Of a DNA stretch of 64,000 nucleotides, positions 52,360 to 61,345 are shown in pieces. Within the stretch, counting starts at the first letter, position 1, and each line of letters opens with the position of its first letter. Under the pieces are notes generated by a model that saw only the letters and a list, made by a program, of their open reading frames with translations, was not told where the DNA came from and searched no databases. The stretch spans positions 43,075 through 107,074 of the forward strand of contig JAHJNL010000052.1 in NCBI GenBank assembly GCA_018820855.1, in the 5' to 3' direction. This DNA comes from Pseudomonadota bacterium. Its GTDB lineage: Bacteria; Desulfobacterota; Desulfobulbia; Desulfobulbales; Desulfocapsaceae. The position numbers and the translations under genes are program-made.

Positions 52360-54720
52360 GAAGGGTTTCATGGTCCAGATTCCGCAAGGACAGGTGTCTG
52401 AACAGAAACCGCAGGCAATGCATTTTTTGTCATCCGAGACATACTCATAGGAACAGCCATGCCGGGATTCATAGCCATTGGCATGGGCATATTCCAACTC
52501 CCGTCGGCTAATGGCCCCTTCTGGGCAGATAGTTTCGCAGAGATGACAGTCACGGCAGGAGGCGCAGGAAAGACAGCGATCTGCTGAGTTCTGCTGACTG
52601 TGTTCATGGGCCTGGTCAGGGGTGTAGTGGGTGATGGTCAGGGCCTGCTGGGTTATGACCTCCTTGGTGAACGGTTTCCACTCCTCGCCTTTGAACTTGG
52701 CAAGAATATATTCCGCTGCAGTCTTGCCGGCACCAAGGGCATTGGTGGCAAGGCCTGGTTTCTCTACATCGCCGACGGCAAGGACTTTGGCATCGGTGGT
52801 CAAGTGGGCCTCGTCGGTCTTGAGCCAGGCAGCACCACCCACAGTGACGGTTTCCACGGAGTCGGGCAGGAATTTCAGCTTGGGGACATCACCGATGGAA
52901 ATGATTACGGTCTGGGCAGGAATCACCTCGCCGGTATCCATGACCAGGCCCTCTGCCGTGACTTCTTTGGTCATCACAGGCCAGCGAAACTGAGCACCTA
53001 ATGCTTCGGCGGCCTCTTTTTCCTTACCAAAGGCCAGTGGCTTCTGGATATCCACCAGAGTGACCTTTTCGGCACCGAGTCGATATGCCTCGCAGGCAAC
53101 GTCGCAGCCGACATTGCCGGCGCCGATGATGACTACTTCTTTACCTACCTTCTCAGGATTTGCCCGTTTGGCCTGTTTCAGAAAGTCCAGGGCCGGAATA
53201 ACTGTCTCGTGTCCTGGGAAAGGAATCTTGCGGGGTTGATGAGTTCCGACCGCAACAATAACATAATCAAATTCATTCTTGAGTTTGGCAAAGGTCTCCT
53301 TATCCATGTCCACTCCCAGGTGGGCGTGGACATTAGGATTCTCCAGGAAGCGTTTTACCTCTTGATCCCAGATGGCCTGGGAGAGTCGCTCCCAGGGGAT
53401 TACCTGGGCCAGCTTGCCGCCGATCATGGTGTCTTTTTCAAAAATGTGGGCTTCCACGCCTGCCAGGGCCAGTTGCCAGGCCGCATTCATTCCGGCAGGG
53501 CCACCACCGATAATGGCCACTTTTTTGCCAAGAGACGGGGCAACGGCAGGCGCTTTGGCATCGCCTACAGCACGACCTAGCACCTGTACTTCAATGGGAT
53601 CATCCACTTCGCCGCGGGAGCAGTTATCCATACACAAGTTGGGGCAGACCGCGCCGCAAACAGAGGCAGGGAGTGGCGAGTAACGAAGCAGCATATCGTA
53701 GGCTTCGTCGATCTGTCCTTCCCGGATAAGGCGCAATCTATCCACCGTGGGAATGTGTACCGGGCAGTAATAGGTACAGGGTGCTGCAGATTCCCGGTTG
53801 GCCCAATAGGGTCTTCTTCGCCTCTGGTCGCCAGCCGGAACAGCGCCGATGACACTGCGGTCCAGGCCGGGAGCAAGATCACGCAGGGGGTCGCCGCCGC
53901 CAAAGGCATGGTTCCAGTGTTTGTTGCGGAACTCGGCCATGGGCATGGGGCCGGAAAACATGAGTGCTCGTTCCTGGGGCGTAACGGCATTGAGGACCTG
54001 CCACTCATCACGAATCAGGAGGGTCTCCATAAGATCCTGACGAGAAATCTTGGTCAGAAAATTTGGCATGTTTCCTTGCAGCCACTGCCACTGTTCGTCA
54101 GTCGGTGGAGCCGGGCGGGAATTGGTCTGTGAATAGGAGCCATCTGTCTTGCCACGGTAGAAAATGGTGCCGCCTACCAGACCTACGCAGGGCCGGTAGC
54201 CCAGGATATTGTCAGGGTTTTTGGCATCAATTCCACAGACCACAGCGATACCGCCGCAATTGAATTCGGCAAAGGAATCACCGGTAGAACCAAGAACCCA
54301 GAGCTCAGGCTTCTCATAGTCCGGGTTCCATTTTGTCATGGTCAGGCCGCGGGCACCGATGGAACCCCTGATGTACACCTTACCGTTGGCCATGGCATTG
54401 CAGACACCGTTGGTGGCATCGCCAAGGACAGTAATCTCGGCTCCGATGTTGAGGTAGCCCACATCGTCAGATGCCGCACCTGTGCAGGTGATAATCGTTC
54501 CAGGCATACCCATGCAGCCCAGGCGTTGTCCGGTAGGCCCAGAGACCTCTATGGAAAGCCCATCAGCATGCTGTAGTCGGATACCAAGGTTATGCTGCCC
54601 CATGGACTCGATTTTGAGAGTATTACTCTTCTCGGCAGCTGCTCGGACCAATGCCTCAAAATCCATGGAGTTGATTCTGCGGCCATTTTCATCCAGGCCT
54701 TTTACAACAGTCGCACTCAC
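52357..54720 (-). CDS. glutamate synthase: GXGXG domain fused to GltD-like oxidoreductase with C-terminal ferredoxin
   Basis: 787 residues from a GTG at 54720 with AAGGAG placed 8 nt before it. Residues about 35-215 are the GXGXG beta-helix normally found at the C-terminus of GltB (LGCMGMPGTIITCTG, NGKVYIRGSIGARGLT, FNCGGIAVVCG). Residues about 310-700 form the GltD-like flavoprotein: cysteines CTYYCP and CGAVCPNLCMDNC for iron-sulfur clusters, FAD loop IIGGGPAGMNAAWQLALAG and nucleotide loop IIGAGNVGCDVACEA. The C-terminus adds CLSCASCRDCHLCETICP and CIACGFCSDTCP. It passes electrons from NAD(P)H to the synthase subunit in nitrogen assimilation. Third gene of the operon. Confidence 0.93.
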   Translation of the reverse strand: MSATVVKGLDENGRRINSMDFEALVRAAAEKSNTLKIESMGQHNLGIRLQHADGLSIEVSGPTGQRLGCMGMPGTIITCTGAASDDVGYLNIGAEITVLGDATNGVCNAMANGKVYIRGSIGARGLTMTKWNPDYEKPELWVLGSTGDSFAEFNCGGIAVVCGIDAKNPDNILGYRPCVGLVGGTIFYRGKTDGSYSQTNSRPAPPTDEQWQWLQGNMPNFLTKISRQDLMETLLIRDEWQVLNAVTPQERALMFSGPMPMAEFRNKHWNHAFGGGDPLRDLAPGLDRSVIGAVPAGDQRRRRPYWANRESAAPCTYYCPVHIPTVDRLRLIREGQIDEAYDMLLRYSPLPASVCGAVCPNLCMDNCSRGEVDDPIEVQVLGRAVGDAKAPAVAPSLGKKVAIIGGGPAGMNAAWQLALAGVEAHIFEKDTMIGGKLAQVIPWERLSQAIWDQEVKRFLENPNVHAHLGVDMDKETFAKLKNEFDYVIVAVGTHQPRKIPFPGHETVIPALDFLKQAKRANPEKVGKEVVIIGAGNVGCDVACEAYRLGAEKVTLVDIQKPLAFGKEKEAAEALGAQFRWPVMTKEVTAEGLVMDTGEVIPAQTVIISIGDVPKLKFLPDSVETVTVGGAAWLKTDEAHLTTDAKVLAVGDVEKPGLATNALGAGKTAAEYILAKFKGEEWKPFTKEVITQQALTITHYTPDQAHEHSQQNSADRCLSCASCRDCHLCETICPEGAISRRELEYAHANGYESRHGCSYEYVSDDKKCIACGFCSDTCPCGIWTMKPF

Positions 54721-54855
54721 TGAAAACTCCTTATCAAAAAAGTTTAGATACTTATTCGGATAGTTAAAGAATTCGTTTCTCTATTTATAACGATTTAGAA
54801 TTCTTAAGTTATTGGCTATCGTCAAGAATCTTATCCTTTAGGGCTTAAGTCTTTT

Positions 54856-54910
54856 GTGTTTGGTACTCAAAATCGACAGCAAATTGTGTTTTTTCCTGAG
54901 TACCAAACAC
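54856..54910. repeat. perfect 14-bp inverted repeat inside the glutamate synthase operon
   Basis: GTGTTTGGTACTCA (54856-54869) pairs with TGAGTACCAAACAC (54897-54910) around a 27-nt loop containing a TTTTTT run. It lies in the 196-nt gap between the synthase and oxidoreductase genes, so it could attenuate or process the message. Confidence 0.65.
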
Positions 54911-54916
54911 TCTATA

Positions 54917-56557
54917 TTAACAGACATATTTAATATTCAAACGGTCCGCAGCATCCTTGTCACCGATACCAAGGGCGTCAGACATACCGATGGGAAGAGT
55001 CTGGGATCGTCCAAGCGGGGCCATGATCTTTTTCATCTCGGTACGAATGGACATGAAGACATCTCCCACCCGTTCTGCAACCAAGTCAGGATCAAGTCGA
55101 CGATACAGCTTCGGATTCTGACTGGTGATACCCTTGGGACAGATACCTACGTTACAGACGTTACATCGGTTTTTCTCGTTGCCCAGACAGCCGGCCACAG
55201 ACTGCATGATGTACTTGCCGATGTGAACACCGGATGCACCAAGCATAATCAGGGCCATACCGTTCTGGGTGACATTGCCGTTTTTGCCGATTCCACCTGC
55301 GGCAAAGATCGGGATCTCGTTCTGTTTTCCTTGGGCAACCAGATCCAGGTAGCACTCGCGGACATTGGAGGCTATGGGATGACCGGTGGCGTCCATGGAC
55401 ACGTTATAGGCAGCACCTGTGCCGCCGTCAATGCCGTCGATGAGCAGACCTGACGCGTAGGGATTACGCACCAGATTGTTCAGCACTGACTTGGCAGAGG
55501 TAGAGGCCGAGATCTTGGGATAGACCGGAACCTTGTGACCAAAGGCAGTGGACATGGTCTGGATCATCTTCATCACCGACTCTTCAATGGAGTAGAGTGT
55601 CTGATGAACCGGTGGCGAGGGCAGATCAACACCCTGGGGGACACCGCGCAGGCGGGCGATGAGCTTGGAGACCTTAAACCACATGAGGAGTCCGCCGTCA
55701 CCAGGTTTTGCACCCTGACCGTATTTGATTTCAATGGCTGCCGGATCACACTGCATCTCCGGGATAGCGCGAATGATTTCATCCCAGCCAAAGTAACCGG
55801 AGGCTATCTGCAAGACGATGTACTTGAGGTAAGGGCTTTTCAGGACCCATGGCGGACAGCCGCCCTCGCCTGTGCACATGACAACCGGAATGCCAAGCAC
55901 TTCATTGCAGTAGGCCACACCCTGGAGCAGTCCCAGCCACATGTTGGGGGACAGGGCGCCGAAGGACATGGAGCCGATGACAAAGGGGAAGATTTCCCTG
56001 GTAGGCGGAATCCAGCCGCCTTCGGCCATGCGTTTCAGGTACTCGGCCGGGTCCAGGACTCGGCCAAGGGTGGTGGTAACGTTGAACTCATGGCGTCCGG
56101 CATCAAGCGCCGGATCAGTGAGCATGGAGATGCGATTAAACATGATCCGGTCGAGGAGGGTGGGGCCGGGTTTATTGCGGCGCCCCCCTCGTTTCATCGG
56201 TTCACCCTTCTGGTTGTTGAAAAAGAGTGTCCTGTGCTCGTTGGTATTGGGAACCGGCATGATTGCCTCGTTGGGGCAGACCATGGAGCACATGGAACAG
56301 CCGATACAGGCATTGGCCATGTTTTGTTTCTGGCGAATACCGACAAAAGTGCGGTATTCGTTGCCACGTGACTTCTTAAGAACGTCCAGTTTCGGCATTC
56401 TCTGCCGTCTGTAGGCCAGGTATATAGCCTCTTTAGGACAGACTGCGGTGCAGTGTCCACAGAGGGTACATCTGTCTTCCCGATGCTGGACTATCCAGGG
56501 CAGGTCGGTATAACTTAAGCTGCCTGGGCCAATGGATACGGATCGTGCTGGGACCAT
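54917..56557 (-). CDS. gltB: glutamate synthase, central FMN/[3Fe-4S] synthase subunit with N-terminal ferredoxin domain
   Basis: 546 residues from the ATG at 56557. Residues about 25-85 hold two four-Cys clusters (CTLCGHCTAVCP, CIGCSMCSMVCP) absent from E. coli GltB. The TIM-barrel synthase domain follows (GSMSFGALSPNMWLGLLQGVAY, EIKYGQGAKPGDGGLLMW, LIDGIDGGTGAAYNVSMDATGHPI, FAAGGIGKNGNVTQNGMALIMLGASGVHIGKY), and the [3Fe-4S] motif is CLGNEKNRCNVCNVGICPKG. It converts 2-oxoglutarate and ammonia to glutamate with electrons from the oxidoreductase or ferredoxin. It overlaps the amidotransferase stop region by 43 nt. The three-gene split is the archaeal-type arrangement. Confidence 0.95.
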   Translation of the reverse strand: MVPARSVSIGPGSLSYTDLPWIVQHREDRCTLCGHCTAVCPKEAIYLAYRRQRMPKLDVLKKSRGNEYRTFVGIRQKQNMANACIGCSMCSMVCPNEAIMPVPNTNEHRTLFFNNQKGEPMKRGGRRNKPGPTLLDRIMFNRISMLTDPALDAGRHEFNVTTTLGRVLDPAEYLKRMAEGGWIPPTREIFPFVIGSMSFGALSPNMWLGLLQGVAYCNEVLGIPVVMCTGEGGCPPWVLKSPYLKYIVLQIASGYFGWDEIIRAIPEMQCDPAAIEIKYGQGAKPGDGGLLMWFKVSKLIARLRGVPQGVDLPSPPVHQTLYSIEESVMKMIQTMSTAFGHKVPVYPKISASTSAKSVLNNLVRNPYASGLLIDGIDGGTGAAYNVSMDATGHPIASNVRECYLDLVAQGKQNEIPIFAAGGIGKNGNVTQNGMALIMLGASGVHIGKYIMQSVAGCLGNEKNRCNVCNVGICPKGITSQNPKLYRRLDPDLVAERVGDVFMSIRTEMKKIMAPLGRSQTLPIGMSDALGIGDKDAADRLNIKYVC

Positions 56558-57657
56558 ATTGTCAGTTCCTTTCTTTCTGGTGGTACAATAATTGTGTGTT
56601 CACGCATGGGTTGGAAATCGAAGGAGGGATTACGGTCAGGGACCATGGCATCCACTCCGCACATCTCGGAGGCAATTGCCCAGGCACCTTCGCGGCCACC
56701 AACGGTTGCAGGCCTCAGTTTTTTCTGATCCATCACCAGCATACAGGTCTCGTCGGGCAGGGTGGCGATTACTGCGTTGGGGCCGTCAATGATGAGACGA
56801 CGGCAGGCGTTACGCAGACCAGTAAGAAATTCACCCTGTGGATGTGTGGCCAATTCCTCGCTTCTCAGCGGGGTAATGATATGCTTGTAAGCCTGCAGCG
56901 GCAGTTTCAGCTGTTTCAGAGTGTAGTGGAGGATATGGGTAAAGACCTCCGAGTCGCTCTGGTATCCGGTATAACCCGGGAAATGTTTGCCCAGCAGCCA
57001 GTCGCGGATAGGAACAAAGGCAGTGTTCTCGCCATTGGTCATGGATGCTATTCCCTGGATAAAGAAGGGGTGACAGGCATAAAGGTTGATTCCGTAGTTG
57101 GTGTTCTGTCTCCCCTGAGCCATACAGACTCTTGACAGGATCCGGCTGTCGGAAAGGCCAAGGCCATCACCAACGGCAAGCGGCCAGCCCACTTCCTTGA
57201 TGGTTGCCACGTCGGGCCAGAAGGAAAAGACAGTGAGATCACCTCCGTGTTCTTCTCCGTCATGGCGCAGGGCCAGGCGTGTCATCATCAGTTCATTCTC
57301 AATTTCCTCTTCGGAAAGGGAGGCAAAGGATGTAGGTAAATTATAGACCCGCAGGAAGTAGCGATAGCGATCCTTCGCCTCAATAAGGGATGGATTGGTC
57401 TCGAACTCATGATCATATTTGAGTTCGTACCCTCGATCCTGCATGAAGCTGTTCAGACGCTGCCACGCCTCTTCTGTATGGGCGATACCAGAAAGAATGG
57501 GGAATTTCGAGTCATACTTGAAATCCTCAAATTGAAGACCGCGCAGCAGAAGACCGAGGCCGGAGCCGTCGTATCCTTCCTGCATGGCCTCCATGGCCGT
57601 GAGCACCTCGTAAGGTGAGAAGGCCTCGCTGGCTGTTTTCAGGGCTAAACGACACAT
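56515..57657 (-). CDS. glutamate synthase, glutamine amidotransferase subunit
   Basis: 380 residues. The start MCRLALKTA puts the nucleophilic Cys at position 2 of the class II amidotransferase fold, and the gene has an AGGAGAAATGC ribosome site. Landmarks: SGLGLLLRG, YDHEFETN, GEEHGGDLTVFSFWPD, MAQGRQNTNYGINLYACHPFFIQG, MTNGENTAF and GYQSDSEVFTHILHY. It hydrolyses glutamine and channels ammonia to the synthase subunit. It is the first gene of the split operon and overlaps the synthase gene. A full-length paralogue lies at 33678-34808. Confidence 0.95.
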   Translation of the reverse strand: MCRLALKTASEAFSPYEVLTAMEAMQEGYDGSGLGLLLRGLQFEDFKYDSKFPILSGIAHTEEAWQRLNSFMQDRGYELKYDHEFETNPSLIEAKDRYRYFLRVYNLPTSFASLSEEEIENELMMTRLALRHDGEEHGGDLTVFSFWPDVATIKEVGWPLAVGDGLGLSDSRILSRVCMAQGRQNTNYGINLYACHPFFIQGIASMTNGENTAFVPIRDWLLGKHFPGYTGYQSDSEVFTHILHYTLKQLKLPLQAYKHIITPLRSEELATHPQGEFLTGLRNACRRLIIDGPNAVIATLPDETCMLVMDQKKLRPATVGGREGAWAIASEMCGVDAMVPDRNPSFDFQPMREHTIIVPPERKELTIWSQHDPYPLAQAA

Positions 57658-58141
57658 GCATTTCTCCTGATTTATTTAAAGTGAACTGCCCTGTTAGAGG
57701 CAGAGGATGTTGTCCGCCGCTGTGGAACACGGCAAGAATTTTTGTGTAATTGTTTTTCTTCCTGTTTTCCCGAAAAAGAATGAAAGAAATTGGGCAAACC
57801 AAAATGCTTACAACGAAACATTGACCTTGTCAAGATGAAAGGATCTGCTCTCAGTAAATCCCGCAAGACGAGGTGTTAATAATACAGCGGAACAGCCGAT
57901 ATGATTGTTTGGAGCTCTTTCCAAAGGACAGGAAAGGGGAACCGGCCACGGGTAATCATCTACAGGGCAGGAACAAGAAGAAATGACCCTGCCTGCATAC
58001 TTGTAAGGGGCGGGTGCTGAAACTCTTCACGATCATATCGACTACTTGTATCGGTATGCCGGGCAGCGTGATTGTGAAGAGATTCAATACCTATACCCTT
58101 GCAACCAGTGGCCAGAATTTTTTTGACGCAGGAGGAGTGAG
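57658..58141. other. divergent intergenic region, no gene recognised
   Basis: About 480 bases between the glutamate synthase operon (minus) and the EF-hand-like gene (plus). It should hold both promoters. A partial GGCAAGAATTTTTG similar to the operator-like sites of the gdhA region lies near 57731, too weak to call. GGAGGAGTGAG before 58142 is the ribosome site. Confidence 0.45.
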
Positions 58142-59407
58142 ATGCAAATCAACACTTCACAGATCAGCATGGACGCGTCAGTAGACCACAAGGATGTGAG
58201 CGAACGATTGGGGCAGAGGATTCGTCAGCAGGAAGGCCAGGAGCAGCAGTTTCGGCTGAACTTACCTGGTATGACGGATTACAGATTTGAAAGATTTGAA
58301 GAAAACCGGCAGTCTCAGGAAATGAAGGCTGCCAGTGCAGTGTCTTGTCCTGGGCAGGAGAAAACTTACCTGACGGAATCTGACCAGGTCATGGAGAGGA
58401 TGGTTGAAGAGGTCGTGGGGCAAGGGGTCAGGCTGCGCAGGATAGACGGCCTGGAACATCGGGGAAGTGTTTTTCCGAGTAAGCCCTTTAATCCGCCGGG
58501 GGAGCAGATCTTGTTTTCCTTTGCCTCTCATTCCCTGCATTACGAGTACGAGCGAGTTTCAGTCAATTCCGCAGGCACAGTACAACTTAGTGATGGCCGG
58601 TCCTTGAATTTTTCTCTGGAACTGACCATGGAAAGAGAATCTCTGGTTCGGGAGAGTGTGGCCTGGCAGGAGGCAGGCCGGGTTCTTCTGGATCCTCTGG
58701 TGCTCAATTTTGACTGTGACCTGAGGGGATTGTCCAACAGGAAATTTCAGTTTGATCTTGACTGCGACGGCAATGCAGATGAGGTATGTTCATTACAGCC
58801 GGGAACGGGCTTCCTGGCCCTTGATTTGAATAACGACCGGAAGATCAATGACGGACGGGAACTTTTCGGCCCCACCAGCGGTCACGGTTTTGCAGAGCTT
58901 GCCCGGCATGACCGGGATAACAATGGCTGGATTGACGAAAACGATCCGATTTTCCCCAAGTTGCGGATCTGGAAACAGGGCGGGGAAGGGGAACCTGCTC
59001 TAATCACCCTTGCCGAGGCAGGTGTGGGCGCGATTTGTCTGGAACATGACAAGAGTACTTTTCAGTTGAAAGGCCGTGATAACGGTCTTATGGGAGAAGT
59101 GGCTGCCAACGGGCTCTTTCTTACTGAAGCAGGAGAGGTGAGACCCATGCAGGAAATTAAATTCGCCCTGAAGGAAGCTGCGAATGATTCTTCATCGCTT
59201 GTAAGAGAAGAAAAAAAGTCGGAATCGCAACACATTCTCAGCCAGCTGGTAGCCATTCGCCAGGCTGAGGTGCAGGCCATGACCCGCCTCCGTCTGTCCA
59301 GACGGGAGCGGCAGGATGAGGGTGATATCCTCACCAGATTGTTTGCGGAGTGGCAGAAGGAAACGGGTTTGGCCTCTGTGCAGGCCAGAAGAAAAAATCT
59401 CAGCTGA
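58142..59407 (+). CDS. hypothetical protein with EF-hand/dockerin-like calcium motifs
   Basis: 421 residues after a strong AGGAGGAGTGAG ribosome site. No signal peptide. The first 90 residues are Gln/Glu-rich. Residues about 195-285 contain FDLDCDGNADE, LDLNNDRKINDGRELFGPTSG and RHDRDNNGWIDENDPIFPKL, spaced D-x-D/N-x-D/N-x-x-I-D loops of an EF-hand or dockerin type, followed by a helical tail (ILSQLVAIRQAEVQAMTRLRLSRRERQ). Homologous deltaproteobacterial proteins carry the phrase 'ALDLNxDGxIxDGxELFG', known from VCBS-like and RTX-adjacent proteins. Calcium binding is likely; the role and location are unknown. It may be exported without a signal, as some RTX-type proteins are. Confidence 0.7.
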   Translation: MQINTSQISMDASVDHKDVSERLGQRIRQQEGQEQQFRLNLPGMTDYRFERFEENRQSQEMKAASAVSCPGQEKTYLTESDQVMERMVEEVVGQGVRLRRIDGLEHRGSVFPSKPFNPPGEQILFSFASHSLHYEYERVSVNSAGTVQLSDGRSLNFSLELTMERESLVRESVAWQEAGRVLLDPLVLNFDCDLRGLSNRKFQFDLDCDGNADEVCSLQPGTGFLALDLNNDRKINDGRELFGPTSGHGFAELARHDRDNNGWIDENDPIFPKLRIWKQGGEGEPALITLAEAGVGAICLEHDKSTFQLKGRDNGLMGEVAANGLFLTEAGEVRPMQEIKFALKEAANDSSSLVREEKKSESQHILSQLVAIRQAEVQAMTRLRLSRRERQDEGDILTRLFAEWQKETGLASVQARRKNLS

Positions 59408-59491
59408 GCTGGGGAAAACAGCATTATTCGGGGCAGAGGTGCAAGTGAGTGTTCACAGGTTCCTCTGCTCTGGAGGTAGCATTGAGTTTCC

Positions 59492-60622
59492 CTATTCAAT
59501 GATAGAATTGCTGATAATCGGGTCACCATTGGCCAGGACAAAGATTCCAGGATAGCCGGCTGTTTCAAAACCCTCATTTGGGTTATTGGCCAGATAGGAA
59601 TTCTTGATCACAAGGGAGCCGGTTAGGTCATTACTTACAAAGAAAATTGCGCCTCCACCTTCGCGAGCACTGTTTTCCTCGATTTTTGTCCCGCAGAGAG
59701 AAAGGGTGAAGGTGTTTCCGTCATTGTAGATAGCCCCTCCGCTTCCGCCTCCCGGTGTCCCCGGACGTGGCGGATTTGCACCATATCCTATGGCACGGTT
59801 ATGGCTGAAAACACTGTTGAGCACACTGTAGGAAACACCAATACTGGACAGGCCGCCCCCATTGGAGCCGACATTCCCGTAGCCTGTCTTACCGCCGAAG
59901 GTCGAGTTTACAACATATACAGGCCGATTTTCATACTGGCTTAAGACACGTACTGCAGCCCCTCCTGTATCCGGTCCGGTATCGGCACAGACATTATTGA
60001 AAAAGCGAGAGGATATGATCTTAAATCTGCCTCCGCGGACCCATATGGCTCCTCCGCCCTCATACTTATTGTCTGTTTTTGAGTTTCCATGGATAAAAGT
60101 GAGATTCTGAACAGTGAGTTGAGGGTGATCCTGATTCTGGCAATGGGAGGTTGTCCACACCTGATCTGGATCGCAGGTATTCATGTAGAGAATCCGTCGT
60201 TCATCATTTCCGCTGAGGACTACTTTGCCGCCACCGTCAATAACGGTTCGGGGTCCGGTGTTGTTAAAGATCTTAGCTGTTTCTTTCATGAGAATGGTCA
60301 CCGGAGCAGAGCCGCAGTTGAAGATAATCACTCCTCCCCTGGCAACGGCTGCCACAACAGCCTCACTGGTGCAGCTTTGTGGACTGCCATTGCCTATGAC
60401 ATGATCGGGTAGAGAGACATCTTCCTCCTGTGCCTCCGTGGGAATTAAACAGGTGCCTTCGGGGTTTCCTGCTATCGGAAACCTGTATATATTCTGTTGT
60501 CCTGATGCAATAATAGTTGATAGAAAGAGAGGCAACTTATTCTTTTCTTCCGCGGAAAAGCTGGAGGAAGATGACAGGGCAATAAAAAGGCAGACTGCAA
60601 AAAAGATGACTGTTATACGCAT
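59492..60622 (-). CDS. exported right-handed beta-helix protein
   Basis: 376 residues from the ATG at 60622, after CCGAGGAGACAAG; the 33 in-frame codons upstream have no site. A signal peptide (VIFFAVCLFIALSSSSSFSA) precedes a region with rung repeats typical of a parallel beta-helix or polymorphic outer-membrane protein: LTVQNLTFIHGNSK, GGGAIWVRGGRFKIISSRFFNN, GGGLSSIGVSYSVLNSVFSHNRA, GGGSGGAIYNDGNTFTLSLCGTKIEEN, GGGAIFFVSNDLTGSLVIKNSYLANN. No anchor or C-terminal sorting domain is visible, and the end (ISNSIIE) follows a rung directly, so it is probably secreted or periplasmic. Sugar-acting or structural roles are both possible. Confidence 0.75.
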   Translation of the reverse strand: MRITVIFFAVCLFIALSSSSSFSAEEKNKLPLFLSTIIASGQQNIYRFPIAGNPEGTCLIPTEAQEEDVSLPDHVIGNGSPQSCTSEAVVAAVARGGVIIFNCGSAPVTILMKETAKIFNNTGPRTVIDGGGKVVLSGNDERRILYMNTCDPDQVWTTSHCQNQDHPQLTVQNLTFIHGNSKTDNKYEGGGAIWVRGGRFKIISSRFFNNVCADTGPDTGGAAVRVLSQYENRPVYVVNSTFGGKTGYGNVGSNGGGLSSIGVSYSVLNSVFSHNRAIGYGANPPRPGTPGGGSGGAIYNDGNTFTLSLCGTKIEENSAREGGGAIFFVSNDLTGSLVIKNSYLANNPNEGFETAGYPGIFVLANGDPIISNSIIE

Positions 60623-60828
60623 ATGGTCTTGTCTCCTCGGTTGAGAAAGGCAACTTGTTGAACTGAAGACTAATTGAGAGTGAGGGCGGGTGCTTTTGAC
60701 TACGGTGCTATGTTTCTTCATGAAGAATACAAAATTCCTGTTGAAACAGCCAGATTCATTTTTGGCTTCATCATATCGAATTTTGCGATACCGATTGGAT
60801 CGGCAGCTCTTGGGAAAGGTGAGATGAA

Positions 60829-61170
60829 ATGAAATACGATGAAATAACTAATTCGTTCTTCAAAAGAAGAAAAACAGAAATGAGGGTGGCAGCTTTTCTA
60901 GTGGGACTGTTTTTTTTCACGGGATCTGCTTTTGCAGAGACTGATCCCATGTCGGGTTGTCTTGAGCTGTTGCAGAATCGCTGCCAGAGGTGTCATTCTC
61001 TTAGTCGTGTCTGTCAAAAGGTCGGAGAAAAATCCAAGCGGCGCTGGGCTGCTACCCTGAAGAGGATGGTTAAGCGGCGGGGGGCAGATCTTAGCGGCGC
61101 TGAGCAGGATTTTCTTCTCAACTGCCTGGCAATTCCTGCTCCTGCCATTAAAGAGGAGTGTGGTAAGTAG
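60829..61170 (+). CDS. small exported monohaem c-type cytochrome-like protein
   Basis: 113 residues with ribosome site GAAAGGTGAGATGA. A signal peptide (VAAFLVGLFFFTGSAFA, about 20-38) follows a 17-residue basic start; an internal ATG at 60880 would also give a signal peptide. One haem motif CQRCH is present (LQNRCQRCHSLSRVC), with further Cys residues but no second CXXCH. The tail is helical and basic (RRWAATLKRMVKRRGADLSGAEQDFLLNCLA). It resembles short cytochromes of the class I type in which a downstream Met would ligate haem (KRM). Electron partner unknown. Confidence 0.7.
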   Translation: MKYDEITNSFFKRRKTEMRVAAFLVGLFFFTGSAFAETDPMSGCLELLQNRCQRCHSLSRVCQKVGEKSKRRWAATLKRMVKRRGADLSGAEQDFLLNCLAIPAPAIKEECGK

Positions 61171-61345
61171 CATCCTGTTTTTCTAGTTAACGGTAGTCAA
61201 TCGGGGCAGAAAAGCCGGATAAGGTCAGGTTGTACAGAGAAAAGCTGAGCAAAAGTTGCCCTGCTTCAAGAGATGTTATATCATAGATACTATCATTGTG
61301 ATGAGTCTGTCTCTCGCACCAAGGAATACTCCAAAGGAGGTTGTT

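Noticed and set aside
55535..56371. 278-codon plus-strand frame
   Set aside because: It is the antisense shadow of the gltB synthase gene, whose catalytic motifs are intact on the other strand.
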